Source: Thalassospira lucentensis MCCC 1A00383 = DSM 14000 (lineage in GTDB: Bacteria > Pseudomonadota > Alphaproteobacteria > Rhodospirillales > Thalassospiraceae). Taken from it: DNA of 64,000 bases. Both the position numbers and the translations under genes were made by a program. Location of the stretch: the NCBI RefSeq assembly GCF_000421265.1, contig NZ_ATWN01000003.1:124001-188000 (forward strand), given 5' to 3'. Below, one piece after another: positions 11,901 to 19,295 of this stretch. Below the pieces are notes generated by a model. The model was not told where the DNA came from. It saw nothing but the letters and a program-made list of their open reading frames with translations, and searched no databases. Each line of letters starts with the position of its first letter. The first letter of the stretch is position 1.

Positions 11901-12496
11901 AAGCCGTTCCAACCGGACCAATACGTGTCACCGGTTGGAGTTTTGGCGGATTACTGGCCTTTGAGGCCGGATACCGTTTGGCACAGGCGGGTGTTGATGT
12001 GCGTAGCATCAGCCTGCTTGATGCCATCGCCGTTCCCGATTCTGTGCGCGAAATGCTGCGTAAGGACGAGTCTGAATATCTTGCCGATATCTTTGGCGAA
12101 CTTGGCATTGTTCAGGCCGAAGACCTGCGGCCACTAACACCCGAAGAACGCATCGATTATCTGCTTGAACACGGCAAAAAATCCGACCTTCTGCCTCAGG
12201 AAGCCGACCGCGATACCATGCGCCGCCTGCTCGCTGTTTTCCAAAACAACGCCCTTGCCGCCGTGCATTACATTCCACCGAAAATCGACGATATCGATAT
12301 CCTGCTGATCCGCCCGGAAACCATTGTCCGCGGTGCACCGTTTATCGAGGGGGATGATTTTAATGGCTGGCGCAAATTTACCGCCGAAAACCTGAAACTG
12401 TCCATGGTGCCGGGTACTCATGGCACCATGATTACGGGCCCCGACATCAGCCATGTCGCGCAAGCCATGCACGCACAAATCGAACGGACAACCTGA
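8993..12496 (+). CDS. Terminal NRPS module: interrupted A domain (methyltransferase insert)-PCP-thioesterase
   Basis: 1167 residues, ATG one base after the stop of the upstream synthetase, so translationally coupled. The adenylation domain starts normally to core A2 (LKSGHAFVPLDP, 98-109). A SAM methyltransferase-like segment follows (about 185-410, motif I VLEIGCASG at 226-234), and adenylation resumes at A3 (TSGTTGMPKG, 449-458) through A10 (LTSNGKVDK). Carrier motif LGGHS at 848-852; thioesterase with nucleophile motif GWSFGG (Ser983) and a likely His in GTHGT near 1143. My reading of the specificity code is D-G-V-D-V-G-A-V-S-K. The Asp at 235 fits an alpha-amino acid, but I cannot assign the substrate. 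There is no own condensation domain: the C-terminal one of the preceding protein must serve it. The thioesterase should release the product by hydrolysis or cyclisation. Confidence 0.95.
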   Translation: MKIADFDFDSLETSNPDGETASTASLGSIVAQFAAIASEYPNRIAIEDEEDSVSFDLLDRQSNQIANFIVGLKLPDAAMIGVMTGRNRHYIAAILGVLKSGHAFVPLDPNVPLIRRIAIARNAVTPLILADAKHVGDLHQMQWRCDCVKHVMCLDHDAIDSISEMPGSLMSTELWDHLAGDTADNVLAGGWKSAFTGQPIAPSAMDAFGNNARTKVSSLVSSDANVLEIGCASGFTMKHIAPVVGHYVATDLSRRNVERTEALAIHSGMTHVMGRQLAAHDIDVFEEGSFDLIILNSVIENFPGFGYLRQVLAKAAKLLAPGGAIYLGNIWDADRRDAYLRDLAQFASDNVGMGYDTRLDFLEDLFVPEAFLTDWAFEHGGFKVTRSAIDAPGFDPAPYTFDLVLSPDNKIAPTSGRRMRHDLSSLTPISDDAPAVSTNTSDLAYVLFTSGTTGMPKGVMIEHGSVVNLAKSVLETQLKLIGADNTDTSLNLTCVAPFAFDGSVVQIFAALLHGHSLHIPSLETRTDPEALHGFITDHKIDQLDATPSLFFLLVNHWQQTGQSCPAQMVVLGGEPVASDLVERFFALPGHGNIKLVNAYGPTECCVSAAQYVMTSNNFRQILPPPIGSPINGVTINICDDKNRPLPDGVPGEILIGGAGVARGYLNDDAQTNQSFITRPDGTRWYRSGDIGRRRNDGEIVFVGREDGQVKVRGNRVELAEIENTITKHPLVRHATVILHKAAGQGAENIVAYLTTDAGFDIASCRIQLEQSLPPYMVPGYIICLDQIPLTSNGKVDKSKLPAPSSIQSTVTDKPKAPLQSDLERTVAALMGDVLDCSVDDANADFFELGGHSVLAVQFLSKLTQSVDVKIPLSDLFSGATVGKLVARIEARLRDDKAKNPIVSVNPEGKDIPMVCFHPVGGNILCYQELARALGPQQPVYMVESRGLDEGQGLNATVEEMVASYLPAIREAVPTGPIRVTGWSFGGLLAFEAGYRLAQAGVDVRSISLLDAIAVPDSVREMLRKDESEYLADIFGELGIVQAEDLRPLTPEERIDYLLEHGKKSDLLPQEADRDTMRRLLAVFQNNALAAVHYIPPKIDDIDILLIRPETIVRGAPFIEGDDFNGWRKFTAENLKLSMVPGTHGTMITGPDISHVAQAMHAQIERTT

Positions 12497-12571
12497 AGAC
12501 TGCAATCACACCCAAACCAGAATTGATCAAGGCGTAGCACCGCTTTTCAAAGTACCGGTATTACCGGAAAC

Positions 12572-13348
12572 TTACCGCCAGCTTGGACCAGCACCTTCAA
12601 ACTCGGTCCGGGCGGGCATGGTCAGGGCAAGCCAGGCTTTTGCCCCCGGCCAGACATGGGTTTGATACTGCCCAAAACTTTCATATCGCAGGATGAAACA
12701 CGTGCCCTTCTGCGTAATCTCTGATGGCGTATAAAGCGCAAGCGGGCTCATCATCGCGGTCGTTAATGTCTTTGCCAGACTTTCCCGCGCCACCCAAAGC
12801 AAACTGGCCGCCCGAAAATCGGATAAGGCTAGCCCGTCACACTGCGCACGGGTTTTCGGTTCAAGCCCCGTAAGTACGGGCCCAACATCCTCTTGTGACG
12901 GCATATCAACATCAATCCCCATCGGATGGGCACGATGAAAAATCAGTGCGGCGCCATAGCTTTGCGAATGCGAAATTGATACGCCCAGCTGCGCAATATC
13001 GCACTCTTTGACTTCACTGATCATCACTGGTTGATCAAATACGCCGTTTTCCACCGAAACATCGGATGGGTCCACATCCGGACAATGGTGCTGTAACGCC
13101 AGCTTGGCGGCCAACCGACCTGCCACAAAGCTATCGCGGCGGCGGGCATGTTTAAAAGTTTCGAGCCGATCTGTTTCGCGCATGTGAAAGGATGACGTGA
13201 TCAGTGCGGCCCGATCTTCTGGCGTCAACACGTCAAGATCAATCACCGCCAGCGTCGCACGCAGGATTTTATCCGCGTCAAAGCTGCCCGACTGTGTGGG
13301 GCGCAGTAGGTCAAACGATTGCAGTTTCACGGCATCAGACGCAGTCAC
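12572..13348 (-). CDS. Sfp-type 4'-phosphopantetheinyl transferase
   Basis: Transfers phosphopantetheine from CoA to the serine of carrier domains. Family motifs are present: SISHS (124-128), the metal-binding GIDVD (144-148) and WVARESLAK (185-193, Glu189 and Lys193). The length of 258 residues fits the Sfp/EntD class. Start is a GTG with GAGG seven bases upstream. The gene converges on the NRPS end with a gap of about 75 bases, so it is not in the same operon, but proximity suggests it activates the six carrier domains seen in the two synthetases. It could also serve other synthases in the genome. Confidence 0.9.
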   Translation of the reverse strand: MTASDAVKLQSFDLLRPTQSGSFDADKILRATLAVIDLDVLTPEDRAALITSSFHMRETDRLETFKHARRRDSFVAGRLAAKLALQHHCPDVDPSDVSVENGVFDQPVMISEVKECDIAQLGVSISHSQSYGAALIFHRAHPMGIDVDMPSQEDVGPVLTGLEPKTRAQCDGLALSDFRAASLLWVARESLAKTLTTAMMSPLALYTPSEITQKGTCFILRYESFGQYQTHVWPGAKAWLALTMPARTEFEGAGPSWR

Positions 13349-13410
13349 GTCGCGGCCTCATCATAGCGGGGCGGGTAGATGGGGCAAAGTACCCTGCCCC
13401 ACAAACAAAA

Positions 13411-13440
13411 GGAATGCCCAAAGCATGCTTTGGGCATTCC
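13411..13440 (-). terminator. Perfect 30-bp palindrome, intrinsic terminator of the DUF697/SPFH operon
   Basis: A 15-bp perfect inverted repeat with no spacer (centre GCATGC), followed on the minus strand by CTTTTGTTTG. It lies between the stop of the DUF697 gene (13476) and the start of the phosphopantetheinyl transferase (13348), so it should separate these two co-directional units. Confidence 0.8.
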
Positions 13441-13475
13441 AGAAAAGATATCGGCAATCTGGTTCGAAAACCCGA

Positions 13476-14042
13476 TTACGCTTTGGCTGTCGACGCATTA
13501 CCAGCAGGTTTCGCTGTCGTCTTACTGCCGCCCTTAACAAATTCCGACGCTTTGCGCTTGCCTTCAGCAAACTCGTCCTTGAATTTTTCAGATGCTTCAT
13601 CCGCGTCAAAGTCGGCAATCGTCCCGCCCTTGGCAAAGTGCCATGCAAAGACACGACCCAGCCCATAGGTGCAGGCCGCGGCAAAGGTCGGCATCGCCAC
13701 AACACCAAAGATCGTTCCGACAACCGGAACACGACGGATCAGGCGTGCCGTCGCATAGCCGACACCCGTCACCGGCAATACCGTTGCCACCAGTGTTGCG
13801 ATCGAACTTTTGATCGCATTTTCCGAGAACGGCACACCATACGCATCACACAGTTTCGCAACCATGCGAAGCTGGATGGTGCTGCTTGCTGCCATCTCAA
13901 GGAAAGGAATTGGAACAAGCCCGCCAACCGCCGCATAGGCAGCATGGCGATGAATGCATCCACGCACGACAGCGCGGAGCTCAGCTTCTTCTTCTACGGC
14001 AACTTCTTCAGTCTCGTCGACTTTATCTGCTTCGCTCATCAT
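13476..14042 (-). CDS. DUF697-family membrane-associated protein
   Basis: 188 residues. The centre carries the DUF697 pattern: GGLVPIPFLEMAA followed by IQLRMVAKLCDAYG, then hydrophobic helices (about 80-105 and 118-140) ending in ACTYGLGRVFAWHFAKGG. The N-terminus is acidic; the C-terminus is rich in Lys, Ala, Thr and Ser and looks disordered. Two adjacent in-frame ATGs (14042 and 14039) leave the start uncertain by one residue. It is the last gene of a minus-strand operon with an SPFH protein and a second DUF697 protein, whose sequence shares IPIP and GLGRVF/ALGRVF-like signatures. In other proteins DUF697 is linked to GTPase or membrane-stress contexts; a specific role cannot be assigned. 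Confidence 0.85.
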   Translation of the reverse strand: MMSEADKVDETEEVAVEEEAELRAVVRGCIHRHAAYAAVGGLVPIPFLEMAASSTIQLRMVAKLCDAYGVPFSENAIKSSIATLVATVLPVTGVGYATARLIRRVPVVGTIFGVVAMPTFAAACTYGLGRVFAWHFAKGGTIADFDADEASEKFKDEFAEGKRKASEFVKGGSKTTAKPAGNASTAKA

Positions 14043-14145
14043 GGCCTCTTTGCAATTATCTGTTGGCTGGCAAGGTTACAAAACGGATACCTAATTTATC
14101 CGCAGCTTAACCCAACTTGTGGTTTATCGCAATAAACAGAAGTTG

Positions 14146-15504
14146 TTACTGTTTTAAGTCCGATTTCATTTCCGGCACGGCTGCGGGCTCATGCCCGGCC
14201 GGTGCCTCGGCACGTGATCCACTTGGATCGTAAATCGGGGCGATGGACTCCATCACCTTTTGCATCGTGCCTGGTGCGGTTGCTTCTTCAACATCTGGTG
14301 TTGCCGAACCGGCTTTCGGTGCGTCTGGCTTCATCGCCGGTGTCGGCTGGCCGCCTGGGGCATTTGGATTTTTTGGCTTGGCCTGGCTTGATGACGGCCC
14401 TTTGCCATCAGGGTCACGAAGCCCCGGTGAAATGGCATTCTGCGGCGAGATTTCAGTACCGCGTGCGTTAAAGTCATTCGCAGATGGCAATGTTTCCTGC
14501 CGATCCCCGGTCAATTCGGCACCGGGCTCCTCAGACTCCCGCGACGCCCCCGGCGCATCGGCTGTATTCAAAATCACCGGAAGCCCGTCTCGGCCACCGA
14601 TAATAATGGTCTTGCTGTTACGTGATGTCGCCAGCGACATGGTCGCTTCAATCCCGCGCAGACGCAGATATTCCTCGGTGATCGTCTTGGCGACAATATC
14701 CTGGAATTCACGAATACCTTCGGCCTCGATCTTCTTGCGCTGCTTTTCTTTTTCTTCGCGTGCCAGACGGAAATCATATTCCAGCATCGCCTGATACTGT
14801 TCGGCCTTGCGTTCAATCGCATCGGCAACACGCTGCGGAAGCTTGACCGACCGGATCAAAACATCCTCAACCGTCACCAGTCGTCCCTGAAAACTCTGAT
14901 TAACCAGGGATGAGCCAAGCTGATTGACCATCCGCTCAAGGATCTCCGCCTGAATGAACGCACGCGTTTCGGTATAAAGCTGTTCAGGGGTGTAACGTGA
15001 AATCAACTCACGCGCATGCGAACCGATTTCAGGGTAAACAAGAACTTCCGGGTAATCCGGCCCCACAAGTTTATGCAGCATCCCGGCCGCTTCACGGTTA
15101 ATGCGATAACGCACCGCAATGTCGACTTCCATCGACAAACCGTTGGATGAAATGGTGTCATAGACGCGCGCCTGATTTTGCAAACGTGCATCGTAAATAA
15201 ACATTTTATCCCATGGGAAGATCAGCTGAACGCCTTCGCCGTAGCTCCGTTCGACAACTGTCCCGCCAAAGAATCGATACCACATGACCCCGACATGCCC
15301 TGACGGAATGGTGATAAATATCTGCGGCGCCAGCGCGATCATCCCAATCAGAACGAAAAAGATCGTGATCAGAAAACTGGTCTGATAGCGCTTTACAACG
15401 CTTTGCAACCCATAAACGATCCGCCCGGCAATCCCGCGTGGACGCCCGTCGTCGTCCTCCCCTCTATCGGGACCGCTTGCGGACATTGTGGTGCCATCAA
15501 CCAT
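14146..15504 (-). CDS. SPFH/prohibitin-like membrane protein
   Basis: 452 residues. One N-terminal membrane helix (about 43-62, SFLITIFFVLIGMIAL) is followed by an SPFH/band-7 domain (about 65-270): IPSGHVGVMWYRFFGG, YGEGVQLIFPWDKMF and VDIAVRYRINREAA are typical. A charged, coiled-coil-like stretch (RLAREEKEKQRKKIEAEG) follows, then a long Pro/Ala/Gly-rich low-complexity tail (about 315-452). SPFH proteins form large ring assemblies that organise membrane domains and often pair with a partner membrane protein. Here the partners appear to be the small two-helix protein upstream and the two DUF697 proteins. The start is either 15504 or the ATG six codons downstream; neither has a strong ribosome site. 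Confidence 0.85.
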   Translation of the reverse strand: MVDGTTMSASGPDRGEDDDGRPRGIAGRIVYGLQSVVKRYQTSFLITIFFVLIGMIALAPQIFITIPSGHVGVMWYRFFGGTVVERSYGEGVQLIFPWDKMFIYDARLQNQARVYDTISSNGLSMEVDIAVRYRINREAAGMLHKLVGPDYPEVLVYPEIGSHARELISRYTPEQLYTETRAFIQAEILERMVNQLGSSLVNQSFQGRLVTVEDVLIRSVKLPQRVADAIERKAEQYQAMLEYDFRLAREEKEKQRKKIEAEGIREFQDIVAKTITEEYLRLRGIEATMSLATSRNSKTIIIGGRDGLPVILNTADAPGASRESEEPGAELTGDRQETLPSANDFNARGTEISPQNAISPGLRDPDGKGPSSSQAKPKNPNAPGGQPTPAMKPDAPKAGSATPDVEEATAPGTMQKVMESIAPIYDPSGSRAEAPAGHEPAAVPEMKSDLKQ

Positions 15505-15551
15505 TCGTTATCTCGTTCTCGTATGCTTTTTTCTGAAAAGTCGATTGCACG

Positions 15552-15749
15552 TCAGTAGTCTTCGATATCTTTGATTTTTTCACGAACTTCGCGCGACGGA
15601 CGGGCGACAAGCTGCACCAAAAAGTCCCCAATCGGCGTGATCACAACCGCCAGAATGAAATGCCCCAAAAACCCGAACGAGGTTTTACGCCCCAAAAGAC
15701 CGCAGACGATCGCGGCAAGTAAATAAAGTATGATAATCATTAATTGCAT
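15552..15749 (-). CDS. Small two-helix membrane protein
   Basis: 65 residues: hydrophobic helix 1 (about 3-20), a short basic turn (GRKTS), helix 2 (about 26-47), and a charged C-terminus (PSREVREKIKDIEDY). It sits between a DUF697 gene and the SPFH gene with gaps of 41 and 47 bases, all on one strand, so co-transcription is likely. It resembles tiny accessory membrane peptides but I do not recognise a named family. It may be a partner of the SPFH protein (inference from position only). Confidence 0.7.
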   Translation of the reverse strand: MQLMIIILYLLAAIVCGLLGRKTSFGFLGHFILAVVITPIGDFLVQLVARPSREVREKIKDIEDY

Positions 15750-15790
15750 AACTTTGGATTCCGACGCCCGAGTTTACCCTGCTGGATCGA

Positions 15791-16297
15791 TCATGCCGCT
15801 TTCGCGTCTTTTACGACCGTGAAGCCTTCTTTGAATTTTTCTTTAAAGTACGGCTCTGCCTGTTTCGGATCGAAATCCTTCAAGGTCCCGCCTGCCGCAT
15901 AATGCATCACAAAAACACGGCCCAGCGCATAGGTAAAAGCCGCATTGAAACCCGGCATGGTCAGAATACTCAAGGACGCGCCAAGCACCGGCAAGGCCTT
16001 GGACAGCCCGGAAAAAATACCCGTCGCCAAAAACGATTTTCCTAAAACACCACCGGTAATACTGGTCATCATCGTCGCGATGACAGCCTGACCACTGCTC
16101 TTGCGAAAATCGACATTATAAAGACTGCTCAGTTCTGCCAGCATTTTAAGCTGCACGGCAACCACCGCGGTCGAGTCCAGAACGGGAATGGGAATAAGAC
16201 CGGTGCCCGCAGCCCAAAGCGTATTGCGCCGAACAATGCCGCCAGCAAGCCGCTTTTGCTTGTTGCGCTTCAACTGTTCTAACCGTGCATTGCCCAT
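15791..16297 (-). CDS. DUF697-family membrane-associated protein (second copy)
   Basis: 168 residues. GTGLIPIPVLDSTAVVAVQLKM near 32-53 and TYALGRVFVMHYAAGGTLKDFD near 121-142 match the DUF697 pattern and the downstream copy at 13476-14042. Two or three hydrophobic segments lie between. The N-terminus is strongly basic (LKRNKQKR), the C-terminus mixed-charge. First gene of the four-gene DUF697/small protein/SPFH/DUF697 unit. Its promoter should lie in the roughly 190-base divergent gap to 16489, where I could not pick a convincing -35/-10 pair. Confidence 0.8.
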   Translation of the reverse strand: MGNARLEQLKRNKQKRLAGGIVRRNTLWAAGTGLIPIPVLDSTAVVAVQLKMLAELSSLYNVDFRKSSGQAVIATMMTSITGGVLGKSFLATGIFSGLSKALPVLGASLSILTMPGFNAAFTYALGRVFVMHYAAGGTLKDFDPKQAEPYFKEKFKEGFTVVKDAKAA

Positions 16298-16488
16298 ATC
16301 ACCCCCCGGTTTTGTTAAGTACCTAAAGCATAAACGCTAAATTTTCACACTGCAAACCGATTCAGGGGCTTATACGCACTTGACCGCAGCACTTAGGCAA
16401 CCGACGATAGCCTTTTAAGAATAAAACGCCTGCCACAAAGGACCATAATGTTGGATTGCCCTTTCCGCGCCTTCGCAGGAGCATTGCA

Positions 16489-17274
16489 GTGAGCCTGGCA
16501 ACAAAGATCGGTGTTGCACTTTTTCTCGTGCTTGCATCTGCACTTGGCATGACAACCGTGCTGAACTACCTGCGCTTTGATCAAACGCTAAGAACCTTGG
16601 TCACACAGCGGATCAACGTCGTCAGCAACGAAACCAGTCAGGACCTCCTGGCCGGGATTGATCTGGGACTGCGTCTGGAAAATATGGAAAACCTTGATGC
16701 GATTCTGGATCGCCGCCTTGGCATGTCGCGCGAAGTCACCCACATCGCGGTACAAAACTGTCAGGGAACGATTATCACCCAAACAGCTCCCGATACGGCC
16801 ACCAAGACAGCCCAAGGTGCTGGTACCACGGAAGTACCGCCGGACGCACAGGACAAAACATCTTGGACTCGCTTTACCGATCAGGGCGTCATCGCCGTGA
16901 CACCTCTGCGCGATAGTCTGGGCCAATGTGCCGGTATGCTGGTAATTACCGCCGACAGCGACGAATATTTCCGTAAACTCGATGGCGCCTTTACCGAAAT
17001 GTGGAAATCGGCCGCCATCGGGATGCTCACCATCATTCCTGTTTTGGGCCTTCTGGTGGTTTTAATGCGCCGCCGCCACCGGGTATTTTCCGAACTCCAC
17101 GAAGATATCGAACGCGCACTCGCCGGTCAGGCAGGCACCAGCACCGCCCATGACAAGGATGTTCTTACCGAAAGCGAGATGGACCTGATCGCGCTGTATC
17201 GTGAAATTCGCGACCAGCTGCCAAATGATGATCCCCAGACAGATCGCGATACATCGGTCGAGAAATCCACATGA
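16489..17274 (+). CDS. Membrane sensor-like protein with one periplasmic domain
   Basis: About 261 residues from the GTG at 16489, chosen because AGGAG lies at 16477-16481 with 7-base spacing; a longer TTG start at 16456 is possible. N-terminal membrane helix (VALFLVLASALGMTTVL), a periplasmic domain of roughly 135 residues with a Cache-like look (two cysteines, in QNCQG and GQCAG), a second helix (IGMLTIIPVLGLLVVLM), then a short basic and acidic cytoplasmic tail without kinase, GGDEF or methyl-accepting domain. It overlaps the next gene by four bases, whose product repeats this sensor layout before an MFS domain. Together they may form a sensory complex; ligand unknown. Confidence 0.65.
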   Translation: MSLATKIGVALFLVLASALGMTTVLNYLRFDQTLRTLVTQRINVVSNETSQDLLAGIDLGLRLENMENLDAILDRRLGMSREVTHIAVQNCQGTIITQTAPDTATKTAQGAGTTEVPPDAQDKTSWTRFTDQGVIAVTPLRDSLGQCAGMLVITADSDEYFRKLDGAFTEMWKSAAIGMLTIIPVLGLLVVLMRRRHRVFSELHEDIERALAGQAGTSTAHDKDVLTESEMDLIALYREIRDQLPNDDPQTDRDTSVEKST

Positions 17275-19295
17275 CCCAGAACACTAAACCAAAATCTCCT
17301 CTGCCCGGTGCGGCGAAAACATCCCATCGCCGCATCGTGCCAAAGGGCACGATCTGGATTTTACTGCTGTTTAGCACCTTGGCACTATGTGTCGCACTGA
17401 TCGGGATTTCATGGCGCGCGGCCGATCTTGCGCGTGCCGACCTGCAATCGGAAATCCGTGAAAAGGCCGAAATCGAAGCCAGAACACTGGCCGAGAAAAT
17501 CGAACATGCCTTGGAACTTGGCATCCCGCTCGATGCGATTGTCGGGTTCGAAGACGTCGTACATCAACTGCAATCTGGCGATCCGGATCTAAGCTTTGCT
17601 GCAATCGTACACGGGCAGGACCTGCTGCATGTCGGCGGCATGGCGCGTGATGCGATCAAACAGGCACTTGCCAGTGACAGTGATGCCGGTACCGACACAC
17701 ACCCCAACATCATCACCCGTGTCACGCTTGGCCATGACGCCCACAACGATCATGTCGGAAATGATCTGGCAATTGTCATTGGTCATGACCGCGCCGCCCT
17801 GATGCGCCCGGTCACCGACAATCTGTTTGATATCGCGATCATTTTCATCATCACGCTGGCACTGTCGTTTGAACTTGTCTTACTGGTTCTGACCGTCAAT
17901 GTCGCCCTGCCCGCCCGGGTTGCCCGACGGGTTTTGACCAATGTCCGTGAACGTAAATTCACAATCCTGCATGGTCAGTCGACACGCGATGAAATCGGCA
18001 GTTTCATGGAACATATCAACACCGTGATCAGCCGCACGGCGCAAAAGGTCGGCACCCGACCGCACCGGGAACGCGAAGTCAAACTGATCGGCGTGCGCAT
18101 GCTGGCCTTCATGTTTGTTCTGGCCGAAGAACTCGCCCGTCCAATCATGCCCGCGTTCTTTAGTCAGGTTACGGCACCCACCATCGATGGGCAGCTTGGT
18201 GCGGGGATCGTCATGGCAACACATCTTCTGATGGTTGCCATTGCCATGCCACTCTGCAGCCTGTTTCAGGAAAGGATCGGGTCGCTGCGCATGTATCTGG
18301 CCGGGGCCCTTCTTGCCACCATTGGCCTGTGCGGAACGGCCTTTGCCACCGGTCTTTGGGATCTGATCCTGTGGCGCGCATTATCGGGCATCGGCTACGC
18401 CACAACCTTTGTCGCCTGTCAGTCCTATGTCCTTGATGCGACCAATGACAGCAACCGCACACAGGGGACGGCCATGATGGTCAGCGGCATTATGCTTGCC
18501 GATATTTGTGGCCCGGCGGTTGGCGGTATTTTTGCCGGTCACTTTGGTGACGCCATCACCTTTGTTGCCGGGGCCGCAATGGCCTGTCTGGCGGTTGCAT
18601 TGGCCTTCTTCCTGATGGACAACACCGTGCGCGGCAAAACTTCCCCCCCTGTCCCGACACGCAAAGCCTTCAAGGCCATGCTGGGCAATCGACGACTGCA
18701 AGTCTTGGTCCTTTTTGCCGCCGTCCCGGCCAAACTGATCCTCAGCGGGTTTCTTTATTACCTGACCCCTTTGATCTTGTTGCAATCTGGTGCGACCACC
18801 GCAGAAACCGGGCGTGTGATCATGCTCTATGGTCTTGTTGCCCTTCTGACAGGTTGGGGGGTCGCGCGTTGGACCGATAGCAAACAAAATGAAATTCGGG
18901 CTGTGGGCATTGGCGGCGGACTAACCGCAACCGGCTTGTTGCTGGCAGGCTTCATGCCACAATATGCAACCTTTGCCGTCGCAGTTGCCATGCTTGGTCT
19001 TGCACAGGCGACCTCAATCCCGGCCCAACTTTCTGCCAGTCTGAAAATCAGTGCCGATTTCACCCGCGATCATGGATCGGGCCCGGTGCTTGCCGTTCTG
19101 CGACTGGCAGAACGGCTTGGCGGCGCCTTGGGACCGTTGCTGGCTGCCGGATTGACCTTGTGGGTTGGCACCGATGCGGCCGTCTTGTGTTTCGGGGCGA
19201 TTGCCGCGGTTGCGGTGATTTTCTTTGAAATCATGATCGGTCACGTGCCCGCAGATCAAAAAACCAAACCCTCCGTGAAGGAGGACGCACCATGA
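17271..19295 (+). CDS. Sensor/HAMP-like region fused to an MFS transporter
   Basis: 674 residues. Cytoplasmic N-terminus, helix near 26-48 (GTIWILLLFSTLALCVALIG), periplasmic region of about 135 residues, helix near 188-212, a HAMP-like juxtamembrane segment (PARVARRVLTNVRERKF then DEIGSFMEHINTVI), and from about 278 a complete MFS-like domain with about 12 helices (RIGSLRMYLAGALLA, RALSGIGYATTFVACQ, GIMLADICGPAVGGI). The sensor part belongs to receptors and the second part to transporters, so the protein may couple ligand sensing to transport, or be a transceptor. ATGA overlaps on both sides tie it to the sensor gene before and the binding-protein gene after. Confidence 0.8.
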   Translation: MTQNTKPKSPLPGAAKTSHRRIVPKGTIWILLLFSTLALCVALIGISWRAADLARADLQSEIREKAEIEARTLAEKIEHALELGIPLDAIVGFEDVVHQLQSGDPDLSFAAIVHGQDLLHVGGMARDAIKQALASDSDAGTDTHPNIITRVTLGHDAHNDHVGNDLAIVIGHDRAALMRPVTDNLFDIAIIFIITLALSFELVLLVLTVNVALPARVARRVLTNVRERKFTILHGQSTRDEIGSFMEHINTVISRTAQKVGTRPHREREVKLIGVRMLAFMFVLAEELARPIMPAFFSQVTAPTIDGQLGAGIVMATHLLMVAIAMPLCSLFQERIGSLRMYLAGALLATIGLCGTAFATGLWDLILWRALSGIGYATTFVACQSYVLDATNDSNRTQGTAMMVSGIMLADICGPAVGGIFAGHFGDAITFVAGAAMACLAVALAFFLMDNTVRGKTSPPVPTRKAFKAMLGNRRLQVLVLFAAVPAKLILSGFLYYLTPLILLQSGATTAETGRVIMLYGLVALLTGWGVARWTDSKQNEIRAVGIGGGLTATGLLLAGFMPQYATFAVAVAMLGLAQATSIPAQLSASLKISADFTRDHGSGPVLAVLRLAERLGGALGPLLAAGLTLWVGTDAAVLCFGAIAAVAVIFFEIMIGHVPADQKTKPSVKEDAP

